This document shows, piece by piece, positions 1 through 8,844 of a stretch of DNA of 64,000 bases. Each line of letters opens with the position of its first letter. Position 1 is the stretch's first letter. Origin of the DNA: Cognataquiflexum aquatile (GTDB lineage Bacteria > Bacteroidota > Bacteroidia > Cytophagales > Cyclobacteriaceae); the NCBI RefSeq assembly GCF_003316845.1, contig NZ_QMIK01000002.1:434001-498000 (forward strand). Reading direction: 5' to 3'. A program made the translations under genes and the position numbers. The notes below the pieces were generated by a model. That model was not told where the DNA came from. It did no database searches and saw nothing but the letters and a program-made list of their open reading frames with translations.

Positions 1-1029
1 TCCCAATTGTTCTAATTTTTCGAGGCTTACCAATTGAAAACCGTTTCTCTCTGTCCAAGCATGAAGCGTGGTACGGTTTTCTTTGGGAACAGTTACCGAT
101 ACAAAGTTGGCGAAAATTCTCTGATGGGTAAGGATATGCTTGTACCACTTTTTGGGTTCAGGGACAGAGATTGTCATAAATTCTCCTATTCCTCCCAAAA
201 AACCTGGTTGATCCTGATTTTCATTTTGCCCTGATAATTCTTCCATAGGAAAATCATACAGTCCCTGCCAAATGTCTCCTTCTCCTCTCCTGCGAACCAC
301 CACTTCATGGTCACATATTATAAAGGCATATCTGAAATACCTTTCTTTGATTTTCAGCTTGTTGATTTTCACAGGTAACGAGTCCACCAAATCATTCTTG
401 AAAGCAAAGCATCCTAACCTCATCGGGCAATTGGCGCAATCCGGGTTTTTTGGGACACACTGCAAGGCACCGAATTCCATGATGGCCTGATTGAATTCCG
501 CCGGCCGGGCTTTTGGGATAAGCGTATTCGCCAACGCCTCAAATTCTTTTTTCCCGGAATTGCCCGCGATATCAGTGGAGATGCCAAAGTACCTGGCCAA
601 CACCCTGAAGACATTGCCGTCCACCACAGCCACCGGTTCATCAAAGGCAAAAGAAGCAATGGCTGCTGCGGTATAACTGCCTACACCTTTTAATTGAAGC
701 AGAGATTGGTAATTACCCGGAAAGACGCCGCCATGGATATCTCTGATGTCTTTGGCACAGTTGTGGAGGTTTCGGGCACGACTATAATATCCTAAACCCT
801 GCCAAAGCCGCATGACCGTTTCCTCATGTGCATTGGCAAGATCTTCCACATTTGGGAAGTTTTCTAAAAAATTTTCAAAATAAGGCAGGCCTTGGGCCAC
901 TCTTGTCTGCTGGAGAATAATTTCAGATAACCAAATGATATATGGGTTTTTGGTGTTTCTCCATGGTAATTCACGCTTATTATGGGGGTACCACTCTAAT
1001 AAAGTATGGACAAATGGATCAGAAATCAA
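1..1029 (-). CDS. mutY: A/G-specific adenine glycosylase MutY (C-terminus beyond window)
   Basis: Removes adenine mispaired with 8-oxoguanine or guanine in base-excision repair. The frame is open from 1029 to the left edge (343 codons). No ATG fits, and TTG at 1027-1029 is the only plausible start, because an in-frame stop lies six codons further upstream. Visible family marks are LPWR at residues 21-24, catalytic Glu36 in SEIILQQT, the helix-hairpin-helix around LKGVGSYTA (113-121), catalytic Asp137 in VVDGNV, and the 4Fe-4S ligands Cys191, Cys198, Cys201 and Cys207 (C-x6-C-x2-C-x5-C). The remainder matches the C-terminal NUDIX-like 8-oxoG recognition domain, with GDIWQGLYDFP and a late HxLTHQ-type motif. 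It diverges from the HU gene across 160 bp. Identity is secure; the start codon is less so. Confidence 0.95.
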   Translation of the reverse strand, partial: MISDPFVHTLLEWYPHNKRELPWRNTKNPYIIWLSEIILQQTRVAQGLPYFENFLENFPNVEDLANAHEETVMRLWQGLGYYSRARNLHNCAKDIRDIHGGVFPGNYQSLLQLKGVGSYTAAAIASFAFDEPVAVVDGNVFRVLARYFGISTDIAGNSGKKEFEALANTLIPKARPAEFNQAIMEFGALQCVPKNPDCANCPMRLGCFAFKNDLVDSLPVKINKLKIKERYFRYAFIICDHEVVVRRRGEGDIWQGLYDFPMEELSGQNENQDQPGFLGGIGEFMTISVPEPKKWYKHILTHQRIFANFVSVTVPKENRTTLHAWTERNGFQLVSLEKLEQLG

Positions 1030-1086
1030 AATCTAAGCAGTTTAGGTGTTATGGCAATGTTAAACATTTCAATCTAATTTTGGGCA

Positions 1087-1122
1087 TTTTGTTTTTATAT
1101 TGGATTGCTTCCTTTAAATTTG
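1087..1122 (+). promoter_or_regulatory. Candidate promoter of the HU gene
   Basis: A perfect Bacteroidota -7 box, TAAATTTG, lies at 1115-1122, and a TTTTG lies at 1087-1091 in the -33 region. The spacer is 23 bp, somewhat longer than the usual 19-21. The box sits 68 bp before the GTG start. The assignment rests on consensus only. Confidence 0.45.
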
Positions 1123-1189
1123 CAGTCCCAAAAATAGTTGGTTAATAGGTCGTTAAGCTTATTCGATAATAAATTAAATTCATTAAACA

Positions 1190-1498
1190 GTGACTAAAGC
1201 AGAAGTAATCACCAAGATTTCGGAAAAAACCGGCATCCAAAAAGACGATGTAACTCAGACAATTGAGGCATTCTTCAAAGTGGTAAAAGATTCCATGGCG
1301 GAGGGAGATAATATTTATGTAAGAGGCTTTGGCAGCTTTGTGAATAAAAAGAGGGCTAAAAAAATCGCCCGTAACATCTCTAAAAACACAGCGATTGTGA
1401 TCGATGAGCACTTTGTGCCATCTTTCAAACCTTCTAAAGTGTTCATTGAAAAAATCAAAAACAGTAAGAAAATCAAAGAACTAGCACCTCAGGATTAA
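1190..1498 (+). CDS. HU/IHF-family DNA-binding protein
   Basis: Small histone-like protein that bends and compacts DNA as a dimer. It has 102 residues against about 90 for ordinary HU. The N-terminus MTKAEVITKISEKTG and the arm motif VRGFGSF (residues ~44-50) are typical. The short C-terminal extension is Lys-rich. The start is GTG at 1190; no ATG is available. It stands alone: an intrinsic terminator overlaps its stop codon and the next gene begins 20 bp later. HU and IHF-like paralogues cannot be told apart here. Confidence 0.93.
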   Translation: MTKAEVITKISEKTGIQKDDVTQTIEAFFKVVKDSMAEGDNIYVRGFGSFVNKKRAKKIARNISKNTAIVIDEHFVPSFKPSKVFIEKIKNSKKIKELAPQD

Positions 1499-1515
1499 TC
1501 CTGAGTGCTTTTTTC
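1483..1515 (+). terminator. Intrinsic terminator overlapping the HU stop codon
   Basis: A 9-bp perfect palindrome, CTCAGGATT/AATCCTGAG (1488-1505), is extended by AGCA/TGCT and followed by six T. The HU stop TAA (1496-1498) lies inside the stem. Confidence 0.85.
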
Positions 1516-1518
1516 CTT

Positions 1519-2337
1519 ATGAAAAAATCCCAAATTCTAGTTCTAATCCTTGGGGTAGCCACGATTACGATACTGTATTTTCTTCCGCGTGTGGTGGTTG
1601 ACAATGAGGAGGGTACCACCCAAATCACCGAAGAACAAACTTCGGCGCCTGCAACAGCCGAAGAATTGCATGACACGCCGATGGATGCCGCGGACAGAAA
1701 TGTTCTCAACGGATTGTTATCTGAGCTGGAAAAACAGGATGATAAGGAGAAGATTGCCTCTCTGTCGGAAGAAATTGCCTCCCTTTACATCAAAGCGGGC
1801 AAATTTGACAGCGCTGCATACACCTTTGATCGGGCCGCTGCAAAACTTGAAACTCCAGAAAGCTGGGAAAAAGCAGGGGCTGCTTATTATGAAGCCTATA
1901 CTTTTGCCCTAGATCAAGAAAAAGTTTCTCTTCTTGCAGAAAAAACCCGTACTTACCTCACCAAAGTTTTGGAGAAAGATCCAAAACGCCTTGACCTGAA
2001 AACAAAAATGGCGATGACCTATGTATCTTCGGCCAACCCGATGCAGGGAATCACCATGCTAAGGGAGGTATTGGAAGAAGATCCGACCAATGAAGACGGT
2101 CTCTTCAATATGGGTGTCTTGTCAATGCAGTCAGGTCAGTACAAAAGAGCTGCTGAAAGATTTGAAGAATTGGTAAAACACCATCCTGACAATGTGCAGG
2201 GGCAGTTTTATCTTGGCGTAAGCTACTTCGAATCCAAGCAAAACAACAAAGCAAAACAGCAATTCGAGTTGGTTCAAAACATGAGTAAAGACCCTATGGT
2301 TTTGGCAAGTGTAGAGGGTTACCTTGATAGGCTATAA
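1519..2337 (+). CDS. Membrane-anchored tetratricopeptide-repeat protein
   Basis: A 272-residue protein. Residues ~5-24 form an uncleaved signal anchor (LVLILGVATITILYFLP), so the rest should be periplasmic. From residue ~90 there are helical TPR units; the last two (around TNEDGLFNMGVLSMQSGQ and DNVQGQFYLGVSYFES) are the clearest. TPR arrays bind proteins, so a scaffold or assembly role is likely, but no partner is evident. It starts 20 bp after the HU stop, behind that gene's terminator, and precedes the small ribosomal-type gene and rng. No specific function is claimed. Confidence 0.85.
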   Translation: MKKSQILVLILGVATITILYFLPRVVVDNEEGTTQITEEQTSAPATAEELHDTPMDAADRNVLNGLLSELEKQDDKEKIASLSEEIASLYIKAGKFDSAAYTFDRAAAKLETPESWEKAGAAYYEAYTFALDQEKVSLLAEKTRTYLTKVLEKDPKRLDLKTKMAMTYVSSANPMQGITMLREVLEEDPTNEDGLFNMGVLSMQSGQYKRAAERFEELVKHHPDNVQGQFYLGVSYFESKQNNKAKQQFELVQNMSKDPMVLASVEGYLDRL

Positions 2338-2367
2338 ATAATTGTTCAACTTTAAATCCTTAAAACT

Positions 2368-2457
2368 ATGCCTTGCGGTAAAAAAAGAAAGAGACATAAA
2401 ATCGCTACGCACAAGCGTAAGAAAAGACTTAGAAAAAACAGACATAAGAAGAAGTAG
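2368..2457 (+). CDS. Small basic AURKAIP1/COX24-type (mS38/bS22-like) ribosomal protein
   Basis: A 29-residue protein beginning MPCGKKRKRHKIATHKRKK. More than half of its residues are Lys, Arg or His. The pattern KRKxHKxxTHKRKKRLRKNRHKKK is that of the AURKAIP1/COX24 family, which is related to mitochondrial mS38 and mycobacterial bS22, both small-subunit ribosomal proteins. It lies 30 bp after the TPR gene and 64 bp before rng, which suggests a link with RNA metabolism or translation. Its size makes it easy to miss in annotation. The family call is from recognition of the composition and pattern; its place on the ribosome is inferred. Confidence 0.85.
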   Translation: MPCGKKRKRHKIATHKRKKRLRKNRHKKK

Positions 2458-2521
2458 TACACTTCTTCTTTTTGAGTTTTTACACTAAACGTTCATTTAC
2501 ATCATATAAAAACAGACACGA

Positions 2522-4093
2522 TTGAGCACAGAATTATTAATCGATTCTGCTCAGAACGGTAGTCGGATTGCCCTTCTCAAAGACAAAAACCTGGTAGAAA
2601 TCCACTCAGAAGGTGGAGAAAATCAGTTTAAAGTCGGAGATATTTATCTGGGTACGGTCCGTAAAATTGTCAATGGTCTCAACGCCGCCTTCATTGATGT
2701 CGGTTATGAAAAGGATGCTTTCCTGCATTATCAGGATTTGGGTCCCCAAATCACAAGCCTTAACAAGTTTACAAAACTCGTACGCAACAATAATTATCCC
2801 AACTTGAATCTTAAAGGATTTGAGAAAGAACCTGATATAGAAAAACTTGGAAAAATTTCCAATGTGCTGACTAAAGGAAATCAGGTTTTGGTGCAGGTGG
2901 TCAAAGAGCCCATCTCTACCAAAGGCCCGAGATTATCGTGCGAGCTCTCCATCGCAGGTCGCTACTTGGTATTAGTCCCGTTTTCAGATACAGTCAACGT
3001 GTCCAAAAAGATACGCAGCGCTGAAGAAAGAAAAAGGCTGGTACGCTTAATTACCTCCATCAAGCCGGCCAATTTTGGTGTCATCATCAGAACGGTAGCT
3101 GAAAGTCAGTCAGTTTTAGAACTTGACAAAGACCTCAGAAACCTACTGTCGACCTGGGAAGAAGGCATGAAAAAACTGGCTAAAGCCAAAGGACGCGACA
3201 AAGTAATTGGAGAAATGAGTATGGCTTCCTCTATCATCAGAGACCTGCTCAACGAATCATTCGATGCAATCACCGTAGAGGATGAATTGACCTATGATCA
3301 AATCAGGTCTTACATCAGATCTATTGCCCCTGAAAAGGAAAAAATTGTGAAGCTTTACAACGGTAAAGCAAAGCTCTTTGAAAGTTTTGGAATAGAAAAG
3401 CAAATCAAAAGCTTGTTTGGACAGACGATAAGTCTTCCACAGGGCGGTTATGTCATTATCGAACATACCGAAGCCCTTCACGTCATCGACGTCAACAGTG
3501 GAAACAAGTCCAACCAAGAAAGTGATCAGGAAACAACAGCATTGAAAACCAACCTGGTCGCAGCAAAAGAAATTGCACGACAGCTTCGCCTCCGGGATAT
3601 GGGAGGAATCATCGTCATAGACTTCATCGACATGAAAAAGGCCGACAATAAAAAGGCCATTTATGATGCCATGAGAGACGAAATGAAAGATGATAGGTCT
3701 AAAAACACCGTATTGCCATTGACCAAGTTTGGTCTTATGCAGATTACAAGGCAGCGCGTGAGACCCGAAGTCAACATTGTCACCAAAGAAACCTGTCCGT
3801 CATGTAACGGTACCGGAAAGATCCAGGCCTCCATTTTGGTGGCTGATCAATTGGAAAAAGACCTCGAGCATATTGCTACTATCCAGAATGTTTCCAACAT
3901 CCAGATCGGATTACACCCTTACCTGTATGCGTACTTCACGCATGGAGTCATCTCTCAGAGAGTAAGGTGGTTTTTCAAATACTTTAAGTGGGTAAAGCTG
4001 ACTAAAGACTCTTCACTCCCGGTGACGGAGTACAAATTCCTGGACGACTCAGGAGAAGAAATAGAACTAACCGTAAAAAGCGAGACCGAATAG
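2522..4093 (+). CDS. rng: Ribonuclease G/E family endoribonuclease
   Basis: Single-strand-specific endoribonuclease for rRNA maturation and mRNA decay. It has 523 residues, the RNase G size, without the long scaffold tail of RNase E. The start is TTG at 2522. An S1 RNA-binding domain covers residues ~38-125, with GDIYLGTVRKIVNGLNAAF. The catalytic metal site is Asp323 (in HVIDVNSGN) and Asp367 (in IIVIDFIDM). The Zn-link motif CPSCNGTG has Cys425 and Cys428. It follows the small ribosomal-type gene and ends in a terminator that overlaps its stop codon. Confidence 0.95.
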   Translation: MSTELLIDSAQNGSRIALLKDKNLVEIHSEGGENQFKVGDIYLGTVRKIVNGLNAAFIDVGYEKDAFLHYQDLGPQITSLNKFTKLVRNNNYPNLNLKGFEKEPDIEKLGKISNVLTKGNQVLVQVVKEPISTKGPRLSCELSIAGRYLVLVPFSDTVNVSKKIRSAEERKRLVRLITSIKPANFGVIIRTVAESQSVLELDKDLRNLLSTWEEGMKKLAKAKGRDKVIGEMSMASSIIRDLLNESFDAITVEDELTYDQIRSYIRSIAPEKEKIVKLYNGKAKLFESFGIEKQIKSLFGQTISLPQGGYVIIEHTEALHVIDVNSGNKSNQESDQETTALKTNLVAAKEIARQLRLRDMGGIIVIDFIDMKKADNKKAIYDAMRDEMKDDRSKNTVLPLTKFGLMQITRQRVRPEVNIVTKETCPSCNGTGKIQASILVADQLEKDLEHIATIQNVSNIQIGLHPYLYAYFTHGVISQRVRWFFKYFKWVKLTKDSSLPVTEYKFLDDSGEEIELTVKSETE

Positions 4094-4110
4094 GTCCCGC
4101 TTTTTTTTTG
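4079..4110 (+). terminator. Intrinsic terminator overlapping the rng stop codon
   Basis: The stem AGCGaGACC/GGTCcCGCT (4079-4101) has one internal mismatch and loop gaata, followed by nine T. The rng stop TAG (4091-4093) is in the loop and stem. Confidence 0.85.
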
Positions 4111-4326
4111 CCTCATGTATTCCACAAAGTTTCATTTTTTAATTTCACAAGAAAAAATTTTTCAGCGATTGTTGAACATTAGCAATTATGATATTTGAAC
4201 ATCTAGTTTTGAAAATAAAATGAAGGAAATATTTTTTTAATTAACTAAATTCCTTTTTATTGTTTAAAAAATTCACCCATTTTCTTCAAGAAATAAATTT
4301 ATCGCTTAGTGTCAAATAGGTTCTCT

Positions 4327-5883
4327 ATGAAAATCCATTTACTATTTTCATTTGTTGTTCTTTCTGTATTTCAAGGCTTTTCCCAATCTACCAAAGTTGA
4401 GATTAATCAAGTTCCAATAGGCTTCTCTTATTTTCACAATGATTCAATAAATGCCGTTGAATACCGATTTGAACAGATGATTATTGATTATTACCTAGAC
4501 ACACCAAGGAATACATTTACTCTAAAATTGAGGGAACTTAATAAGACTAGGACTAAGCTTTTGAACTCAGGAGAAATTCTATTTTATGATGTCTCTGGCG
4601 AGAAAATTAAATGGTCAAAGCCAATAAATTATGCGACCACTGAATTTAAACAATTTCCGGATTACCTTTTAGAATCAAGCCTGACTCATAGTTATAGTCT
4701 TACCCTAGATTCCGGAGAGATCAAATGGGAAGCCACATCTGATATTTACCATATTCATAAGCCAACGAATACTGGTATTGGTTATCCTTTTATAAAAGGT
4801 GCTCAAAAGCCCTCAAATGTTTTAAAAGGGATTGATATCAGGACGGGCGAAGAATTGTGGAAAAGAATCATTCACAGAGATTACGGCTGGAATGATGTCA
4901 TTACCTTAAATGATTCAACTGTTGGTATTTTAGCTTCTGGGATTCAGGCAGTAAATATCCATGACGGTTCAGGATGGGCCTACTACACTACTACCGGAAC
5001 AGAGAAGATTGACGGTAAAACTACTACTGCCATGAATGCGGTAGGATTGGGATTAGGCCTTCTTACAGGATTTTATGTTTACGGCGTTAGCTACAACATC
5101 GTAACGGGCGTGGTATCCAACGTGATTTATGAGGATGATAAGCTATTTATCTCTTCTTATGAAAAAATTTCCTGTATTGATGCCAAAACGGGAAAAGTAA
5201 TTTGGAGCAATCCATTATCAAGTAAATTCGTCAGTTCGGGGCATCTTTATTTGGATAATGGGATATTGTTTCAATTAAATCTGGGCAAGGCACAAAACAA
5301 CGGGAGGCTAATAAAAATGGGTGTTCCCTACATTGTAGTATATGACCAAAATACTGGCAAACAAGGTTTTTATACCCCCTTTACTTTTGATGGGTTTGTT
5401 ATCGACCACCAAATGAATGAAGTTTCGATAGATATTATTTCAAATCAAGAATTTGTCAGAATTGATAAAATAACTGGAAAAATAATCAAAGAGCTTAATT
5501 TGACATTGGAAAAAGGAGAGGAATATGTGTCCCGTTTAGATTTTCCCATTTATTTTAAAGAAAATGATAAATTTTATAATCCTCAGGAGGAGAATCCAGA
5601 TGACCATTTTATTATCACTGCCAAAAACCAACTGATAATGATAAATGATGAGTTGGAATATGAAGGTAAATTTTCTCTTAGTGATTTTTATACTGTGGTA
5701 GGGAGGTATAAAGACCTTTTGATTTTACAGAAAGATGGCATTATATCGGTAATTGATGAAAATCAAATAGAAATAGCTACAGTCAAGAATCTGGGAGCAG
5801 CAATGGTTTCCGACAAATTTTTGCTAATAATTCAGGATGAGGCGGTAAAAAAACTAAACCTAGATCTGCTGAAACAGCTATAG
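4327..5883 (+). CDS. Exported PQQ/quinoprotein-like beta-propeller protein
   Basis: About 518 residues from the ATG at 4327, which puts a clean signal peptide first (MKIHLLFSFVVLSVFQGFSQ). An in-frame GTG at 4309 would add six residues and is less likely. The body has repeated blade strands of the PQQ-like or outer-membrane-propeller type: SGEIKWEA, TGEELWKRI, TGKVIWSN, TGKQGFYT and TGKIIKEL, with the recurring D-x-x-T/S-G-x-x-x-W turn. A short hydrophobic segment (AVGLGLGLLTGFYVYGV) interrupts one blade. Such propellers scaffold proteins or bind ligands; no cofactor residues or dedicated partner are visible. It stands alone between a terminator and an AT-rich gap. Confidence 0.75.
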   Translation: MKIHLLFSFVVLSVFQGFSQSTKVEINQVPIGFSYFHNDSINAVEYRFEQMIIDYYLDTPRNTFTLKLRELNKTRTKLLNSGEILFYDVSGEKIKWSKPINYATTEFKQFPDYLLESSLTHSYSLTLDSGEIKWEATSDIYHIHKPTNTGIGYPFIKGAQKPSNVLKGIDIRTGEELWKRIIHRDYGWNDVITLNDSTVGILASGIQAVNIHDGSGWAYYTTTGTEKIDGKTTTAMNAVGLGLGLLTGFYVYGVSYNIVTGVVSNVIYEDDKLFISSYEKISCIDAKTGKVIWSNPLSSKFVSSGHLYLDNGILFQLNLGKAQNNGRLIKMGVPYIVVYDQNTGKQGFYTPFTFDGFVIDHQMNEVSIDIISNQEFVRIDKITGKIIKELNLTLEKGEEYVSRLDFPIYFKENDKFYNPQEENPDDHFIITAKNQLIMINDELEYEGKFSLSDFYTVVGRYKDLLILQKDGIISVIDENQIEIATVKNLGAAMVSDKFLLIIQDEAVKKLNLDLLKQL

Positions 5884-6212
5884 AATGGTTCAAATTTGTT
5901 TGATTCCAGATATGGTAATTTGGGTCTAAGGCTCTTATTATTGTTTGGTAAATCGACCAATCAAATTCCCACCTCACTTTTTCTACTTACCTGAAAATTA
6001 AGTTTGTCAGGAGAGGTTGTATAAAATTGTTGGGTCAGGTGATATATTTTTCCTTCTGGATCAACCAAAAATATGGTGTATTGCTACTTTTTAACCTATT
6101 TGTTATTTGGAACTGCCATTCCCATAATACTACCACTTGAAATATTAAAAAAGGTTTATCCTGAAACATATCAATTTCCTATCCTTTTGGATTTTACATT
6201 TTAGTCTAAAAA
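5884..6212. other. AT-rich intergenic stretch with a possible decayed coding remnant
   Basis: No intact gene is visible. On the minus strand around 5967-6080 one frame reads like protein (YTIFLVDPEGKIYHL) and ends at a normal stop, but two TAG codons interrupt it just upstream and no start is evident. It may be the tail of a lost gene. I see no other feature in the stretch. Confidence 0.25.
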
Positions 6213-6376
6213 ATTTCAATTGGTAGCAAAGGATTTTTACCTTCTCTTTTTTTGGCGGGAAGCATTTTTTCACTCTTTGTATTGTTTCGGCCAAAAAACC
6301 AGAATCGTTTTGTTTTTTTTATCCCCGAGTTTCGTACCTCACTCGGGGCTACCCATATTTGATCCCTATGGGATCA
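6213..6376 (+). repeat. Dispersed repeat family C, copy 1
   Basis: This 164-bp element matches the reverse complement of 29797-29960 end to end, with scattered substitutions. Shared blocks in order are CAATTGG, GCAAAGGATTT, TTTTTGGCGG, CGGCCAAAAA, the hairpin CCCCGAGT/ACTCGGGG with TTTCGTnCCTC in its loop, and a terminal palindromic GATCCC..GGGATC. It has no coding capacity of its own; an apparent reading frame across it is a by-product. Confidence 0.8.
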
Positions 6377-6402
6377 TTCTTCGCCAATGTATGTGTTACA
6401 GA

Positions 6403-6437
6403 CAAAAATTAAAAAAGTCAGTGGCGACACTGACTTT
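6403..6437 (-). terminator. Intrinsic terminator of the SIMPL gene
   Basis: Read on the minus strand, AAAGTCAGTG TCGC CACTGACTTT is a 10-bp perfect stem with a four-base loop, followed by a T-rich tail. It lies just downstream of the stop at 6449. Confidence 0.85.
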
Positions 6438-6448
6438 GGCAGAATTAA

Positions 6449-7189
6449 TCACCTCACCCCATAACTCAACCGCATCGTGATCGAAGCGGTTTTTTCTTTG
6501 GAAGAGGTATTGAAAGTGCCACCCCAAGAATAGTCCTCAGCGGAATTTTGACCTGTGATCTGGAAAATTCCCATGTTGGCGGAAAGTAAGTTACCAAGTT
6601 TGGCTCCTGAGTTTTCGGCTATTTTTTCAGCCCTGACGCGTGCGTCCTCTGTTGCTTTGGAGATCATTTCGATCTTGAGGCTTTCCAATTGGGTATAGTA
6701 ATAGCGCGGTGGTTGGGAATAGAATTTCACTCCCTGAAGCAGGAGTTCGGTGATTTCCCTGGATATTTTTTCTACTTTATCCACTTCAGTCGATTCTATC
6801 GAAAGATTTTGATTGAGTTGGTATCCCAAAAAAGTCTGTCCGGTGAAATTTCCGCTGCTGCTGTAGTTTTGTTGGTAAAGTGGGTTGGTGTTCACTGCCT
6901 GAAAAATGATTTTTTCCTTTGGAATGCCTTTGGAAACCAAGTAGTCTGTAACGGCTTTTCTGTCTTTCTCAAGATCAGAATAAGCTGTTTTGATATCAAA
7001 ATTGTCCCTGCTAAAATTTCCCTCCCAAACTACCAAGTCAGAAGTAAAGTTCTTTTCACCCAAACCAGTGACATCGACAGTTCCTGATTTCTTGTTTCTG
7101 TTTACGATCGAATTACCAAGAATTGCAGCAGAAACAATGATGGCAGTAGCAAAGATGATTGCGGTCAGGTGTTTTCTCATGGTTTGCAT
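6449..7189 (-). CDS. SIMPL-domain (DUF541) exported protein
   Basis: A 246-residue protein with an N-terminal hydrophobic segment at residues ~8-25 (TAIIFATAIIVSAAILGNS), acting as signal peptide or anchor. The SIMPL/DUF541 domain follows (TVDVTGLGEKNF, the SDLVVWEGNFS strand, and later ATEDARVRAEKIAENSGAKL). Family members are periplasmic or membrane-bound and of uncertain function; mouse SIMPL gave the name. The ATDARxRAxxIA helix and the final SITMRLSYGV strand are diagnostic. It is transcribed alone, ends in a strong terminator, and lies tail-side to a dispersed repeat. Confidence 0.85.
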   Translation of the reverse strand: MQTMRKHLTAIIFATAIIVSAAILGNSIVNRNKKSGTVDVTGLGEKNFTSDLVVWEGNFSRDNFDIKTAYSDLEKDRKAVTDYLVSKGIPKEKIIFQAVNTNPLYQQNYSSSGNFTGQTFLGYQLNQNLSIESTEVDKVEKISREITELLLQGVKFYSQPPRYYYTQLESLKIEMISKATEDARVRAEKIAENSGAKLGNLLSANMGIFQITGQNSAEDYSWGGTFNTSSKEKTASITMRLSYGVR

Positions 7190-7266
7190 AGTTTGGAAAT
7201 AATAAGAAAGTGATTCTTAAATTTAGAATAAAACAGGAGGATTAACTTCAATTAAGTCAAATGATT

Positions 7267-8754
7267 TCAATTGACGCTCATTCTATAATTTTTCCCAATT
7301 GGCTTTTCAAGATCCACTAGGTATCCGTTCACCATTGCATATTTTAACACACCGTCTTTGGAAAGGAAGAAATTCGGACTTCCTCCTGTACGGATCCCAA
7401 AAGGTATTGAAGTGGCGTTTTTAAATACCAAAATCGGTAAACCATGTAATTCTCTGGCTTCCGATTCCTTTACTTTGACGGCTAGATAACCGGCTTTCAA
7501 CAATTCCAAAGCTTTTTCAGCACTGATATCGGAGACTTTCGCAAAAGCAGTTTCATAAATTTTACCCTCTGTGATTTCCATTCCGCTTGCATCCAATTCT
7601 TCATAGCCATAGAAAATCGACAAATCACCCAAGTCGTCAATTCCTCCACTCACATAGAAAGCGCCATTGGCGTCTATTTCTCTTCTTCGGATACCCAAGT
7701 CAATTGGGTAGGACAATGAATCTTTTTTCATCGGAAGGTTTCTGATCATGACATCCATCAGCCTAGTGGCATTTTCGGGAATGGAGTCATATTCGTCCAA
7801 AGAATAATTCACAAATGACTGATCGGCGATTTCTTCCATGGCGTGGAGCATGATCATAAAATTGAGTTTGCGGATATATTGCTTTTCAGGATCGTTGGGA
7901 TATCCGCCGGATTCGATCAGGATGGTGCTGGTACCCCATTTCTGGAAATTGTCTCCAAAAGCCCTCGGCTCAAAAGCATCGTCGTATTTGCCCACATGGC
8001 CCGGTGCGACGGCCTCCATCATCCTGTTCATCCCGACGATCACCTGCATGGCTTTTTTGCGGACATCGTTGATTTCTGTTTCGAAATTGTAGGCAGGCGC
8101 CAATATGGATATGGTTGCCGGAGTAGCTACTTCCCCTGCAGTGTAATAGGTCTGTTGGTCGTGAAGGTTAAACCCAAATGCCGGAGAAAATGTATCTCTT
8201 GCATTTTTCAAGATTACTGCTTCAGGTGAAGCGAGTTTTGCTGCATCTCTATTGAGGTCAATATCCAAAGCATTTCTCCTCATCCAATTATCCATGCCGT
8301 CGGGATTGACGATGGGAATAAAGCGGATGGTCAGCTTTTCCAACAGTTTATTTCTCAACTCATCCAAGCCATCATTTTCCCCTTCAAAAAAGTTGAAGAG
8401 GTCAAACAAGGCCATCGTCGCCGTGCTTTCATTGCCGTGCATCTGGGACCAAAGCATGACCTTGGTTTCGCCTGTGCCAATGGTCATCTGATAGATTTCC
8501 TTTCCTTCTACAGATTTCCCGATTTCTTCCACTGCGAATTTACCTTTTCTGTCTTTGACCAAATGGATCACATCCGCATGCTTAAACCTGCGTTCTGTGA
8601 TGCTTTTTTCCTGGTATTTCTCATAGGCAAGGTCCAATTCGGTCACATCAACAGCCGTCGATGCTGTTTCCGATTCCTTTGGCTGACAAGAAATGCTGAA
8701 GTATAAAATCAAAGAAAAGGCAATCAGGGAAATGGATTTCTGAAGGATTTGCAT
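7267..8754 (-). CDS. M14-family zinc carboxypeptidase lipoprotein
   Basis: A 495-residue exported peptidase. The lipobox is SIS-Cys23, so it should be a membrane-anchored lipoprotein. Zinc ligands are His106 and Glu109 (MHGNEST) and His198 (FNLHDQQTYY). The general base is Glu281 in ILIESGGYP. These fit carboxypeptidase A-like M14 enzymes, several of which trim murein peptides. A C-terminal region of ~130 residues follows the catalytic domain. It is divergently arranged with the dipeptide epimerase gene, 90 bp apart, which supports a shared role in peptide use. The substrate is inferred. Confidence 0.88.
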   Translation of the reverse strand: MQILQKSISLIAFSLILYFSISCQPKESETASTAVDVTELDLAYEKYQEKSITERRFKHADVIHLVKDRKGKFAVEEIGKSVEGKEIYQMTIGTGETKVMLWSQMHGNESTATMALFDLFNFFEGENDGLDELRNKLLEKLTIRFIPIVNPDGMDNWMRRNALDIDLNRDAAKLASPEAVILKNARDTFSPAFGFNLHDQQTYYTAGEVATPATISILAPAYNFETEINDVRKKAMQVIVGMNRMMEAVAPGHVGKYDDAFEPRAFGDNFQKWGTSTILIESGGYPNDPEKQYIRKLNFMIMLHAMEEIADQSFVNYSLDEYDSIPENATRLMDVMIRNLPMKKDSLSYPIDLGIRRREIDANGAFYVSGGIDDLGDLSIFYGYEELDASGMEITEGKIYETAFAKVSDISAEKALELLKAGYLAVKVKESEARELHGLPILVFKNATSIPFGIRTGGSPNFFLSKDGVLKYAMVNGYLVDLEKPIGKNYRMSVN

Positions 8755-8813
8755 GGTATCTTAGTGAATGAAATTAATTGTCTAAGTTATAAACTTAGCC
8801 AAAAAAATAAATT

Positions 8814-8821
8814 TACTTTTG
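8814..8821 (+). promoter_or_regulatory. Candidate -7 box of the dipeptide epimerase gene
   Basis: TACTTTTG fits the Bacteroidota -7 consensus TAnnTTTG and lies 23 bp before the ATG. No good -33 TTTG is seen at the expected distance. Confidence 0.45.
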
Positions 8822-8844
8822 CCACAATTCCAAAATAAACCGAA

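Noticed and set aside
6220-6480. 86-residue plus-strand frame
   Set aside because: It runs through repeat C and the SIMPL terminator; its protein-like words come from the repeat hairpins.
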